Positions 47,710 to 60,900 of a stretch of 64,000 bases of DNA are shown here, one piece after another. The stretch is from Dioscorea cayenensis subsp. rotundata (taxonomy: Eukaryota; Streptophyta; Magnoliopsida; Dioscoreales; Dioscoreaceae): the NCBI RefSeq assembly GCF_009730915.1, contig NC_052474.1:5863501-5927500 (forward strand). The letters run 5' to 3'. The notes under the pieces are model-generated. The model had not been told where the DNA came from. It was given only the letters and a program-made list of their open reading frames with translations, and ran no database searches. Position numbers and translations under genes: made by a program. Each line of letters begins with the position of its first letter. The first letter of the stretch is position 1.

Positions 47710-48333
47710 TGTCACGGACTTGGACTTCAACCAACGTCGTGTGCCGGCACTCAATCACTCCAATCAAGTTCAGCCTTACACCTTCCTTTGCCTTGGATTT
47801 CCTACCAAAGAACCAAAGAAAACTTGAATTGGCTAAGGTTAGAAAGAGAACTTACCAAGAGACTTGAGAGTTTGGGGAAAACTTCATATTCTCCTTAAGA
47901 ACTACAATGCTTACAACACTTCTTAGATGCTTGGTTGATCTCTAAGGTTAGCCCCTTAGGGGCATTTATAGCACTCCACATTCTTAATGGACTGTGGGGA
48001 TCGATCCGATCCGACGGCTATAATTAACCCTATAGAGTATTCTACATCTCTCTATATAACTCTATTAAAATATCTAGTCTTCTACTCTTTCCTAGAAATT
48101 TCCTTCTCTTCTTCTAGGATTATGGAAAGGAACACTTAACAATATTTTCTAAGTATGGAAAGGAACCTCTCTTAACAATTACCCACACACTTCTGCATAT
48201 TTCTTCATATAAAATTACATAATAACACTTAACAATATTTTCTAAGTATGGAAAGGAACCTCTCTTCCTCTCGGTCTTGGCGGGGCTTCTCCATTGGAGC
48301 GCCGTACATCTACCATGTCACGTGAGCGTGACA
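47710..48333 (+). mobile_element. Solo LTR, 624 bp, family uncertain
   Basis: Starts TGTCACGGACTTGG and ends CACGTGAGCGTGACA, so the ends form TGTCAC...GTGACA. TTAT flanks both sides (47706-47709 and 48334-48337), a 4-bp target duplication. A TATA-like GGCATTTATAGC lies near 47970. A 43-bp segment occurs twice, at 48131-48173 and 48224-48266. No internal retrotransposon sequence is adjacent. Confidence 0.65.
48131..48266. repeat. 93-bp-period duplication inside the 624-bp LTR
   Basis: AACACTTAACAATATTTTCT followed by AAGTATGGAAAGGAACCTCT appears at 48131 and again at 48224, identical across about 43 bp. Confidence 0.85.
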
Positions 48334-48482
48334 TTATGCTACGTGTTTATCTAATAATGTAGATGATTAAAAATAAACTTTGAAAAAATCACTTAAAAAA
48401 ACATGAAAAACTAGCCCAACATTAATATTATTAGATAAATTTAATAAAATAATAACAAAGAATATAATATATAAACAATGAA

Positions 48483-48487
48483 AAAAA

Positions 48488-48522
<35 letters not shown>

Positions 48523-48960
48523 AACAATAAAAAATAAAAAAATTACAATATATCTATTTATTTATTTTATTGAAAATAATCATGTCTATATATATATATA
48601 TGAAAAGTAATAGAAAATAATTGAAACAAAATTAAAATAGACAAAATCATGTCTATGTTTATTTATGTATAAAAAATTATGTAAAACATTAAAAAAAATC
48701 ATATATATATATGAAGAACAATAAAAAAATAAAAAAATTACAATATATCTACTTATATATATATGAAAAACAATAAAAAAATAAAAAAATTACAATATAT
48801 CTATTTATTTTATTGAAAATAATCATGTCTATATATATATATGAAAAGTAATAGAAAATCATTGAAACAAAATTAAAATAGACAAAATCATGTCTATGTT
48901 TATTTATGTATGAAAAACTATGTAAAACATTATAAAAGAATTAAAACAAAATTTAAATTT
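48483..48960. repeat. AT-rich tandem duplication, two ~200 bp copies
   Basis: Copies at about 48517-48720 and 48762-48958 share AATTACAATATATCTATTTA, AATAATCATGTCTATATATA, GAAAAGTAATAGAAAAT and GACAAAATCATGTCTATG blocks in order. A partial unit lies between them. A (TA)n tract at 48491-48518 leads into the first copy. Confidence 0.8.
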
Positions 48961-49561
48961 TTACCGTCGCATCTAATAATATTTTTTTCCTTAATTTTAA
49001 ATTTTAAAAGTTTTTTTAAAGCATCTATATGACACCAAATTAAATATAATTTAAAACTAATTCTGATTCAAATTATTAAAATTTATATAAAAAAATAAAA
49101 TATATCAACAAAATATCGATGGATATTATCCCTTCGCTAAACTACTATTTCATCAACTAACTAATTAGATACTTGCTCTTTCTTAGACAAATTTTTTTTT
49201 CCCTAAAATAACCAGTTGTTATTCTCTTTTTAAAAATAGATTCTTATGTCTTCATCAGTTTGTTATTGACATCACTTTTTGTCAATCTTACATGTATTAC
49301 ATACTGTACATACTGATCGTTAGGCAAGATCAAACTCTTTATAAGATTTATGTATTCAAGAAGCATGAAAGACTACATTTCATAACTTAAAATTCTATTT
49401 TTATTTTAAAAAATATGTATTTATAAAAAAATTTCACTATAGATTACAAGATATGCATGAAAATATCGTTAAAAAATAATCCATGGAAAAAGTAATTTGG
49501 GATAAGTCCCGGGGGCAAATAGTAAAACACCGAAAGAAACAAATCCAAGCAAATGGGTTTG
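48961..49561. other. AT-rich intergenic region upstream of the RGG gene
   Basis: No gene seen. It contains the diverged repeat related to 43530-43860 and, at its right end, the promoter of the RGG gene. Confidence 0.55.
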
Positions 49562-49570
49562 TTTATATAA
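49562..49570 (+). promoter_or_regulatory. TATA box and leader of the RGG gene
   Basis: TTTATATAA about 220 bp upstream of the ATG. Downstream are CTAGGGTTC (telo-box-like, near 49596) and AAACCCTAG (near 49648), motifs common in promoters and leaders of plant translation-related genes. Confidence 0.55.
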
Positions 49571-49786
49571 GGATCCAGAGGGCTAAGATTGCGGCTAGGG
49601 TTCTTCTCTTCATCTCTCTTTCTCAATTTCGCTCTCCGCCGCTCCAAAACCCTAGCTCTTAACTTGATCTTCAAAGCTTGGGTTTCATGGCGATCCAGTT
49701 GGGGATGATCTCGTCTCTGTTCTAGGGTTGGTCTCTTTGAGTCCTCACTCCCCGGTCGAGTTCCATTCGCGCTCGCTCCTGCGGAA

Positions 49787-52700
49787 ATGGCCACCGTCAA
49801 CCCCTTCGATCTCCTCGGGGGCGATGACAACGATGATCCGTCGCAGTTGATTGCTGCTGCACAGCAGCAGAAGCTCGCTGCCAAGAAGGCTGCCGCCGTC
49901 AACGCCGCCGCGCCTGCCGCCACTCCTGCTGCCCCCGCTGCTAAGCTTCCATCCAAGCCCCTCCCTCCTTCTCAGGCTGGTATGTTCTGATTTGGATCCG
50001 GTGGAGTTGTTCTGAATTTGGATTTTAGGGTTTCTGTGCGATTTATTGGGGTTTTTTTTTGTGTTTGTTTGTTTAGTGAGGGAGGCGAAGAGCAACACTG
50101 CTCCTGGTGGTCGCGGTGGTGGTGGTGCTGGCCGAGGTGGCTTCAGTCGTGGTGGTAGGGGCGGGCGTGGAGGTGAGCCACGCCCTAATCGGGATTTTGA
50201 GAAATCGAATGCGAATGGATATGGTGGAGGTTATGGTGGTGGTGGTGGTGGTGGTCGTGGAGGTGCCGGAGGTGAAGATGGAGATGGTGGCAGGCCTACT
50301 GAAAGAGATCGTGGTTCATATGGTGGGCCGCGCCAGCCATACCGTGGTGGCCGTCGTGGAGGTTTTGGAGACGGGGAGGCTGGAGGTGACTCTGAACGCC
50401 CTCCCCGCAGGGTGTATGATCGAAGGAGTGGTACCGGCCGTGGTTCTGAGATAAAGCGTGAGGGATCAGGTCGTGGGAACTGGGGAATGGCAGCTGATGA
50501 TTCATCAACACAGTTGAGCTCATCTGTTTTGTAAAATTTAATATATTTCTACGTTGCTGATCTGACTTATTTCAACTCTTTGATGGTGTAGGGAGACTGG
50601 GGAGAAGATTAGTGCAGAGGATAAGGTTGCAAGCCCAGAGAAGATGGTGGATGAGGATGCTCCCTTAACTGATGTGAACAAGGATAACAAGGAAGGCGCT
50701 GCAAATGAGGGGGAACAAAAGGAAGAGGAGGATAAGGTACTCTTTTTTTTTTTCTTGTTTGAATTTGTGATTTTTGTTAGTGTTTGTGCGCCTGTTATTG
50801 CTTCCAATGTCATTTTTGCCTGAATGATATTTATTTTTAAATGCTTGTGTTAATTTGAGTTAGGGCATGCGTTTTAAATGTTTGTGAAGCTGTTTGTAGA
50901 CGAGGAAGTTCCTATTGCCTTTGAGAGAACTGGTTGGCTTGTTTGATACCTTTTGTGCTCATCAGTTCCGTTGCGGGCATAGAGTGAATCCTAGGATATA
51001 CTTTAGTTACTTTTTGAGTGACGTATGTCGCTTGCGAGATGATCCTTGGAAAATTTTGCCCTTATTATATTTTAATTAATTATATTGCATGAGGATTTTT
51101 TTTTGTTTCTGTTACGGTTGTTTAAAATGGTTTTGCCTGATTTGGCATTTACTATCATTCTGTTATGTGTTGGCCATATATTAGTATCTGAGCCAGCATC
51201 ATTGACTATCATATTGTTAGTATATGCTATTTTTGGAAAGTTGTTTAGAAAACTGAGGGAAGTTGCGTTAACAGTGCTCCAGGTATGTAAAAACCTATAA
51301 TAAGTCTGCTTAATCATTGGTGCTTGCTCACGGAGGTTGGCTATAAAGATTTTACTCATCAGTCTTCATTGTTTACTTGTTTGAAGTATTTAGTTCTGTT
51401 GAAGAGAGGTGAGAGATGAAATGATTTTGCACTTTTCTTCAATTCATTTCTGGAGTTAGTACCTGTACTAGTTGGCATTCTATTCTATAATTGCACATTT
51501 TTTCATAAATGAACTGATGTTGTCAATAATGAATCAATAATTGCTCTTTGTTCATGATAAGATTACATACATAATATGAATGTTTTCTCTTTTGTGAAGT
51601 TTGTCTTTTTCATAAGCCCGTTCTTTATTGTTGTTTACTCTTTTTTGTCCTCATCAGTTAATGGTCTTTGATTTGACATCTGTCTGCTTTAGCCTCCATT
51701 GGATAAAGCTAGTAACAATATCTGTGATTGTGTTTCTGGCTAATAATTTGGGTGAAGTAGATGTTTTGGTGGTTAGAATTTCAGATATAGGCTGAGGATA
51801 AGAGTCATGATATATATTTCCTAGTTAATGATTTCAGTTTATCTTACCGATCATGCATTTTTATTTCTTAATTAAAAGCTGCAATTTATAAATTTGAAGA
51901 ATTCAAGGCTGCCATCTGTTTTGATTTTCATGGACATCTAAACACACCATTATCAATGTTCTATTAATTGAGTGGCTCGGTGGATGTTTGTGACTGTTAA
52001 TATCATTAGTAGACAACATGCAAGTCTGCTATTCTAGCTTCAGGTTGAGGGTCCTTCCATGATAACCCAAGCTCCTAATGTGCATAAACTTATTCTTGTT
52101 GTTCTTAGTTACAATGTGTGAGTGCTGTGCGGAGAATTAAATGAAGAATGGTGGCCATTGATTGCTCCCATATTTAGTCAATTGTATTTCTTGAGACAAG
52201 ATTGACAATTATATAATCACTGGTGTTTCCCTCAGCGGAGTTTTACATTCCATGATTGTCCAGTGTAATTTAATCGTTATTACTGTTAATATCAATCTCT
52301 ATGATTATTGGTCCCCTTACTTCAATGGGCTATGTTTAATAGGAGATGACTTTAGAGGAGTATGAAAAAATAAAGGAGGAGAAGCGAAAAGCCCTACTTG
52401 CCATGAAGACTGAAGAAAGAAAAGTTGATTTTGATAAGGAATTTGAGTCAATGCAGCAACTTTCACTGAAGAAAGGAAATGATGACGTCTTCATTAAACT
52501 GGTAAGTTTCTTGCCCATTGTCTCAAACTTTTACTGTCAAACATCTTCAACACTATAAACCATTCAATATGATTAAAACGAAGTATCTTCTCTCAAGGGT
52601 TCTGACAAAGATTCTAAAAGAAAAGAAAATGCTGATCGCGATGAGCGTGTGAAGAAGGTATTTCTCTCTTCATATTACTTCTTTGCCATTCCCAAAGGCG

Positions 52701-52947
52701 CCAATAAATGTTCTTGAGCTTACATATCTAGCATCTTTTATTGTTTTAGTCTGTGAGTATCAGTGAGTTCCTGAAGCCAGCTGAAGGAGAAAGATATTAC
52801 AGCCCTGGTGGACGTGGCAGAGGCAGGGGACGAGGTGGTGATCGTGGATCATACCGAGGTGGCTTCAGCCATGGTGGAACAAGCGCCCCTGCTGCTGCAC
52901 CATCAATTGAAGACCCTGGGCAGTTCCCAACACTCGGTGGCAAGTAG
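49787..52947 (+). CDS. RGG-repeat RNA-binding protein (Stm1/SERBP1-like, plant RGGA family)
   Basis: A ribosome- and mRNA-associated protein of the Stm1/HABP4/SERBP1 family. Plant members bind mRNA and affect stress responses. Exons: 49787-49979, 50077-50530, 50592-50736, 52343-52501, 52598-52657 and 52750-52947. The spliced frame is intact, 402 residues. It starts MATVNPFDLLGGDDNDDP (Stm1 N-terminal motif), then an Ala/Pro-rich linker, a central RGG/GGY-rich box (residues ~75-190), the HABP4/PAI-RBP1 domain with MTLEEYEKIKEEKRKALLA (exons 3-5), a C-terminal RGRGRGRGG box, and the closing PSIEDPGQFPTLGGK. Exon 2 was ended at TTTT|GTAAAA because it is the only nearby GT that restores phase (junction codon TTG). 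That boundary is less certain than the others. The leader is rich in CT. Confidence 0.92.
50737..52342 (+). other. Intron 3 of the RGG gene
   Basis: A 1606-bp intron, far larger than the others in the gene, with GT-AG ends. No embedded transposon is recognised. Confidence 0.75.
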
Positions 52948-55936
52948 CGAAACTTCGTGAGCATTTTCGCTTATCTCTATCCATCGATACTATCTTTATG
53001 TCCGTCCGTCCGGTCCGTCCTTTAAATTAGAATGGTAATCACGAGTCAGAACTCAACTAAGATGGTGGTGCTTCTTTGTTAAGCTTCTTTATTTTAATTT
53101 TGTCCACTATTTCAACATTGTATATCTGAGTGTTACTGTGTGCTGCGACATTTAAATGTCTTATGGGCAAAAATTTCCCTATTTTGAATTTTAAACTATT
53201 TTGGTAGATGCTAAATTCCCAGGTGCAGACATCTTCTTTGCTTTGCTTTATTTATGGCATATGCGCTAGTCATAAAGGATGGGCATCGAATCATTTTTGG
53301 GGTGCACTGGTTTGTGATTTTATTCCTTTCCTACTTTTGCACATCATCGTATGTCTATTTATGTATGCTTTTGTCAGTGCATGTATCTGTGGGGAATTAT
53401 GGAAATCTCTTTCTCTGGAAGTTGAAGTCGTGTTGAATGGTAGGTACATGCAATGGTATTCAGGTTTGGTGATCTACAATTGTGTCATTATGATTTAAGA
53501 TGATGCTAATGCTAGATATTTAAATGATTGGTTGCTTAATTAAATTATCTCAAGATGAATGTTTGGATCATGTCATTAATGAAATTTAGCTCACTGGTAT
53601 AATATGAATAAAACGGTTCCAAGAGTTGGAAATTGGGCACAATGCTGTAGAACTTGGACCCAAACACATTAAACCAAATGAAAGTCTCTTCTTTAATTTA
53701 AGGCACAACCAATAATCACCAACTTAATAGGCTATAAACTCTTATCCTGTGCATAGAATATCAAATGCATTTGAGAGAGTATAATCAGATTTGTTTCTTT
53801 TCTGAATACCATCTTCCGTAAAATTGCAATTATTTTACCAATTTCCTATATTAAAAAAAAAATCATCTCAAGAATATATAGGTTTTTTTTTAGTTGATAT
53901 CTTAGAACCCGTAAAATTACCACCACCAAACTATTATTTTTCTTAAAGAAAACATGGTAACCATTATTTAATTTTATTTAACAAGTCATTTTCAGGACCA
54001 AATTTTCAGTAAGTTTCAAGTCAAAAAAAAAAAAAAAATTATTCCAACAATGATTTGCATGTTGCTCACTCCACACAAATTGAGCATTCATTATATTGTA
54101 TGCCAACCAAAGACGGTAATTAGCAAATTCGGAGGCGGCCTCAATTCAACTGGTAAATCATCCATTCATAGGAGCACATAAATAATTTACAGTGTAACGG
54201 GAGGCAAGCAATGGCGGTGAAAACAAGATTGCTGGGAAGCCCCAATCATCCTCCTCCATAGAAGTAAAGCTCAATTTCTAAATCAAAATAACTGCATGAA
54301 AACAATGACAGAAAAGATTAATAGGCAGAAATTCTTTAGTTGCAATGTAGCTAAAAAGCTGTAAGAATTTCAATTGTCTTTTTTCAAAAATGCATAAATA
54401 AATAATACCAAAAACTATTGCCAACAGACAACAATATGATAACTGTTCTTTCAAAATGCTACACCACTGGAATGCTGTTTCAGTTTGGAAAACATAGTTA
54501 TTGCAATCATCCTCCTCATCAGTGATCTAACATGTTTGCTAAGATGGCAATAGCAACATTTCTAAGTCGAATTATGGGCGTAGTTATTACTTTCTTGCAA
54601 GCATTTGCCAGTTACGAGAAGGCGGCATGAAATAAACCAGAAAAAAAACATCCAGAATGAGCCAGGTTTGCAATATGTAGAAACAAACAAGTTGCTGTGA
54701 AAAAACACTTCTATGCCTAACTTGCAAATCTGATATCAAAAGAGATTGCAAAGTGCCAAAATACCACAAACCTTTCCTACTTTCAATAGTAGGAACAGAA
54801 AAGTAATAAAAATGTGATAATATCAAACTGTTTTTTGGACTTTCCGAAGACAAAGAACACATATGAATGAAATTTACTGGGAATGTATCAGGAGATAGGC
54901 TGATTGCAAGTAAAAATTATAGCTAGGAGTATGAGACTGAGCAGGATATAAATGGCACTGATGCAAGCACATCAAAGCAACATTGACAAAATTGCCTTGA
55001 TTACTGGCCGTTCAACAAACAATCAGAGGAATAAACACATTGGCACCGAGCAGTCTGCCACCATGATTTTAAGCGAGGAACACATATCGTTCATAGAAAA
55101 ATGCACCCATATACTGTATGTATGATACTTTTTTGTTGATTAGCCTAGTATAAAGTCTGGTGTTTCTAATAAGTACAAGAAAAGAAATGACTACTTTTTC
55201 TCATCCATGGATTTATATTTAATGATTTTGGCTCATCAAGAGTCAATTTCATTGAGTTCCTCCAATGACCTAAAAAATTCAATAGATATTGAGCATTCAA
55301 AGTGAATAAAATAATCAAACTCAAACATTTGATAACAAGTTTTGATCTATAAATGCTGTTTACCAGACTCCAGCATAATTTACTAACATTCAGAGATTCA
55401 ACCAGATAGAAAATTCTAAAAGCCTTTTTTGCCTTCATTTTTTGCAACAAATTCGGATAGTAGATCAGAGACCTATCTCAATGCTGAAACCTAGGGCATT
55501 AAAACTTCACCACTTTCAACTACCAGCCAACTTGAATTTTTAACTACATTTGAGCAGGATTAAAGCCACCACTTTGTCAGAAAACAAAGCAAAATTCATA
55601 TAGTTTAAAACTCATAAAAAATTCAAACTAAATTCAACATCAACATGAGATTCCTAGAAAAGAAGAAAAAGACAAGATCAAGATTATTAATTTATTTATT
55701 TTTGGAACTAATTAGGATACAGCTCACAGATCAAAAGACAAAATCTTTGAGAAGTAAACAGGTTTAGCTCACAGATCAAAATTCGTAAATATAGCAAGCA
55801 CAATCCGTCCAAATGGATGTAAACATGAGTTTCTCAAATTCAACGAAAAAACATCAAGAAAAGAAACAAAACCCTAATTTGTATCAGTAACACAGAATCA
55901 GGCAAACCAAAAGACTAGGGCAAAGGGGATTCATAC
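52948..55936. other. 3' UTR of the RGG gene and intergenic DNA
   Basis: The first ~200 bp should be the RGG 3' UTR. The rest has no convincing frame. The right-hand part may hold the 3' UTR, possibly with an intron, of the small minus-strand gene. Confidence 0.5.
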
Positions 55937-56206
55937 CTAAATGTTGGAAAACCGAGGGTTCTGGGAGGAAAACGACGATGAGGAAGAGCCGACGAAGCAC
56001 AGGAGCTCCTCACGGGGCGTATCGTTCGCTGCATCAGAACGTGCAGCGGAGACGACGTCAATGAGCATCAAGGCCTTCTCTGTGAGACCGGATGGGATGG
56101 CAGCGAACCAAAGACTTGCGATCTGTGACCTAGATCGCCGGGAAGAGCACGCTGAGGCGATGAGGTTCGATGCGCCGGCGATCGGTGATCCAATATCACG
56201 GGCCAT
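55937..56206 (-). CDS. Unrecognised small protein, 89 residues
   Basis: A minus-strand frame starting MARDIGSPIAGASNLIASAC, with an Arg/Ser patch (CSSRRSRSQIASLW), a hydrophobic middle (LTEKALMLIDVVSAARS) and a Ser-rich tail (SSSSSFSSQNPRFSNI). I do not recognise the family. Evidence for a real gene is a GC-rich coding composition unlike the surrounding AT-rich DNA, a TATA-like TTTATATGC near 56270 on the minus strand, and balanced plant-like codon use. The TAG stop is followed immediately by GTATGA, so it coincides with a consensus splice donor (TTTAG|GTATG). The transcript probably continues through an intron in its 3' UTR. Confidence 0.55.
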   Translation of the reverse strand: MARDIGSPIAGASNLIASACSSRRSRSQIASLWFAAIPSGLTEKALMLIDVVSAARSDAANDTPREELLCFVGSSSSSFSSQNPRFSNI

Positions 56207-56279
56207 CTCGAGTCGTCAGAACACACTGAACTGAAACCTTTGTCTTCTTGGCAACTTCTGAGGTTTTTTGCATATAAAC

Positions 56280-57963
56280 CTTGGAAATTTATGAATTCAC
56301 AGAGACACCCTCAAAAAGTTTTTTTTTTATTTATTTTTTATTTTTATATGTATATATATGTACACACCCCCGGAAAAATTAATATTCATGACCATGTGAC
56401 ACTCGCATCCTTTGAATTTCATTTGTTTTTTTTTTTTCTCAAATTCCTAATTTTTATATTTATTTTCTTTTAAACATAATATATACGGAGAAAAATATAA
56501 TAGTTATGTGAGTGTTTGGTTGAGGAGTGTGTAACGAAGTGGTAAAATCATATGCTGTGAAATTCTTGTTTTTAATTAGAAGTAGATTTTTTTTACTTGT
56601 TTGATAAATCAAATACATGGAGATATAAAATAAGATTTTTATCTCTTTTTGATGTTTGGATCATCCTAGGTGTATAAAAGTAAGATTTAATCCTCACTGA
56701 ACTAGTCCATAGTTTTGCTAAAAATTTATATGTATACAAAAATTTTAGAAAAATTACGTGTGTGTATATATATATCCGATTTAAATTTTTTTTTTTACAA
56801 ATACGATAAGTACAAACAAAGGCATATATACGGAACCAAAATTAATCATCCCGTCCATACATTCTCACTTGGCAACACAGGATTTGAGTTGTAAACCCAT
56901 ACCCACTACCAGAAATATGTTATTTCCACTGCGTCTAGTAGAACTAAAAAAATCAAACTTGAACTTCCCATACCGACATCTTTCACAATAGGCCAATGTC
57001 ATTGAGTTACGAACCTTTTAACAAATTAAATACACAACTTGTAAAATATTATATTTGCATATATATTCACATGAACAATATAATTGCATGAGCCCTATTA
57101 TTATTTTTTAAAAAATTTGTAAGAAGATTAGTGTAGACACATGGTATAAATACATAATTTTTAACTTTTTTACGGACATATATGTAAATAAAATTATTTT
57201 AAAAAAAAATAAAAAAAGGGTTTGATTTAGCTCTAATTAAATTTAATTAGAAAATTCTACATAAACAATTTCGTGAAAGTTCAAACTAGTAACAAAGTGG
57301 GCCTTTTGTTTTCACATAAAACATATCATGACATCTACCAAAGTAATTCATTTTTTAATTAATTATTTCAGTGATTTCACTTCTGCAAAACACACTTACA
57401 AATATAAAATTTTTACAAGCAGATAATACATGGCTAACACAAATTACATGACAAATGAAACTAGGATAAAGCGTACTAATGCCATTTCACCTGCTTCGTT
57501 AATCGAATTCAGGTTAATCAAAGTAATATTTACAAGAATTTTTAAATATTTTACAAGGTACTGATTTAGTTCTCAACTTCTCATATTATATAGATTTTAC
57601 TTATTATTATTATTTTGATAAATTTACTTATTATTTTTGGCTTTAGGTCTAGAAATTTCATATTTACATAAATAGATAAAAATTGAATATTGAAGGGTAA
57701 TTTACCTTATAAATACAACAACTATTAAACAACACAACCACTTTACAATCAACGAAAAAGCATAAAATCAGGTGAACAACAGGTTGGAATTAAATCTAAA
57801 CATTGGATACTATGTGCTCATTTACCAAAATACCCTTAAAGATATTAGATAGAGTTAACTACTACTTACATAGAGAATTTGCAAGCACCCTTCAATAGCA
57901 TGACCTTCATTAGATATCACAAGTATGCAATTCAGAAAGGGCCTGACGTAACTGTTTACTGAT
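56280..57963. other. Intergenic region, no gene seen
   Basis: AT-rich DNA with poly-T and (TA)n tracts. The segment around 56510-56700 has GTGTTTGGTTGAGGAGTG and TGTTTGATAAAT motifs reminiscent of decayed hAT or Harbinger MITE ends. I could not define element borders. The right end is the 3' side of the aminoalcoholphosphotransferase gene. Confidence 0.5.
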
Positions 57964-60900
57964 TTAAGCTTCTTTCCTTGTTATCCTGCCATTGAACCAA
58001 TGAAGAAAAAGAAAAAAAGTTTCAGAGGTTCACTAATTTCGATTAACAGATGCGAGATATCGTTCAATGAGGATTATTTATTACCTGAAGCACTGGATGC
58101 CGAGGGCAGTAGTGATTTCATGGATGACTGATGTTGCAAGATGCATGTAAAGCCCCACTGTTTGAAATAAGATGAATTCTATGAGGTATTGAAAGAAAAT
58201 ATTTGAAAGTGCTAATCCTTTGAATTATGAGTATTTGACTTGTGATGATAAAATCAGTATGGAAGAGTTAAAAGTTGCTTGAATGTTTTTACCTGTGTAG
58301 ACACAATAAAGGAGGAGAATAATGCGTTCGTCAACTAAAGGAACTCTGCACCGATAAGGTGGCAATTTAAGTAAGCGATGCCGTAGAATGCATTTGTGAT
58401 TTAAATGTGAAGCTTACGCAGCTTACCCATTGAAGAGACGGGCAGAGAGCGTGTTTGCAAGGGCAAAAGGAAGAAACAATAGAGACTGTTACAAAATTGC
58501 AAGCAAACAGTTTTAAGAAAAGGTTTTATAGCAGAATCAAACAATGATGATACTGAGAAGAGACTATAAAAGCACATAAATTTGAGTAAGTGATTAAGTT
58601 GAGATATGCGTCTTCTTCGATTGGAAGTTAATCCAGACAGACATGTCGTAAATATGAGTGCATGATTAGGTAGAGATAAAAGCGTGTACCGTACACATTC
58701 CGGTTTTCAAGCCTTTTGGTTCATCACATAGGTGGGCAAGAATCATTCTTCCCTGTAAGTGGATCACTTCACGTTGTGAGATTCATTAAAATTGCATCAA
58801 AAACAAACACAAGAAAAAATCAACTGAAGACCATGAATCAACTAGGGGAACCATAACAACTAAATTGTTCAACCCACTCGATAAACAAGCCATGCTCAGG
58901 GGAAATATGGCTCGCCCAATCAGATTGATTATTTACTTAGAGTCAAGGTTATAATTAGTTAATAACAATATTAAAACTGAACTAGTCATTTTGGGTAGTG
59001 GATAAGTAGCATTAGTGAAAGGCTTCTCCTTCAACATCAGATTTTTTATTTTTATTTTTTAATTCTTGAGCCAACTAACTTTATCTGTCACAGACCTAAT
59101 GCTCAAAAAGCATAAGTGGGTTTTGTATCACCATGCACATAAAGAAATAATGCATATCAATTGTTCAAAGAGAGTTGTCTTCAGTAGCACTTGCTATCAC
59201 ATAGATTAAAAATGTCAAGTCCCAGAAAAAGAGGCAAAGGATTTTCCCTATGCTGCAATTTGATAACTGATTTCGCTGCTTCCGAGAGTAAGTTGACTGA
59301 ATTAGAAGTAGTAAACTTACCACAAAGAACCCAAAGGCAAATCCAGTGCCAACTATAAGTAAATGTGGATAGTTCCGCATAATATCAGATGGAGACCAAA
59401 GTGCCCTGTAAAGGAAGGCAGACAACTTATGCCCTGTACAATTTCTAGTATTTAGGAAGGCAAAAAGCATCGTTGTACAACTGGATCCATACCAGGCAAG
59501 CACTCCACCCAAGAGCACAACAAAAGGAAAGATCTGGCCAGGACAACAAATGGATATCAAGAAATCTTAACATTGAAATAAAACATACACAAGAGGTTCA
59601 TTACCATTGCTAGAGCCAACAACATGCTTCCTTTTCTTGCCTGGACAACTTTATGGACGTTGCAAATGCTGATAAAAAATCATACTAGTTACTATTCTAC
59701 AAAAATAGTAAAATACTAAGTTACCCAAATTTCTTCTAACAAGTTCAAACTTTAAATAAAGCATGTAGTAAGGAGGGAATATCCATATGTTTCCAATAGA
59801 AGTTCACCTTGTTAGATGTATTGTTGTATTGTCTATATATGTATACATGTATATGTATGTACAGACGTATATGTATATTTATCATATTCTATATGTAGAC
59901 CCAAAGGGTCACTCATGTTAGGTGTTCAAGCATATACACTTGTTCCATTCTCTCTCTCTCCTCTTCTAACATGGTATCAGGAGTATGGCCGTGACTATGA
60001 GGAGACTTTTGCCCCAGTAGCCCACATGCACACTGTGCGCACTTTGGTTGCTGTTGCTGCTGTTCGTGGTTGGGTTCTTCATCAGCTTGATGTGAAGAAC
60101 GCGTTTCTTCATGGGGACTTGAAGGAGGAGGTTTACATGACTCCTCCCCCTGGCCTCCGGGTACCTACGGGGTCTGTTTGTCGTCTTCGCCGGGCTCTTT
60201 ATGGTCTCAAACAGGCTCCACGGGCCTGGTTTGAGCGGTTCAGTACAGTAGTTGAGGCTGCTGGTTTCACTCCGAGCATACATGATCCAGCAGTCTTCAT
60301 TCACTCTTCCTCTCGTGGGCAGACCATCCTTCTTCTATATGTCGATGATATGATCCTTACCGGTGATGACTCTGCTCACATTACCTTTGTGAAGCAGAAG
60401 TTATGTGAGACTTTCTTGATGACTGATTTAGGTCCCCTTCGTTACTTCTTGGGTATTGAGATTACTTCTCATCCTGATGGTTACCGTCTCTCTCAGCAGC
60501 GTTATACTCATGACCTACTTGCTCGCTCTGGTTTGACTGATACCCGTATTGCTGCTACACCGATGGAGTTACATTTGCAGCTTCGTGCCTCTGATGGGAT
60601 TCCCTTATCTGATCCTTCTCGCTATCGACATTTGGTTGGCAGTTTGGTCTACTTAGCGGTCACCCGTCCAGACATTTCCCATGCAGTTCACATTCTCAGT
60701 CAATTTGTTGCGGCACCCACTTCTGTTCATTATGCTCATCTTATTCGGGTACTGCGATATCTTCGTGGCACTGTATCTCGTGGTTTGTTCTACTCACGTC
60801 AGTCCACTCTTCAGTTGCAGGCCTATTCTGATGCTACCTGGGCCAGTTCTCCCGATGATCGGGTTTCTGTCACTGGTTATTGTATCTTTCTTGGCTCTTC

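Noticed and set aside
50107..50454. 115-codon Val/Met-rich frame in RGG exon 2
   Set aside because: A shadow of the GGT-rich RGG coding frame in another phase.
53208..53498. 96-codon frame after the RGG gene
   Set aside because: AT-rich 3' flank with overlapping alternate frames and no similarity.
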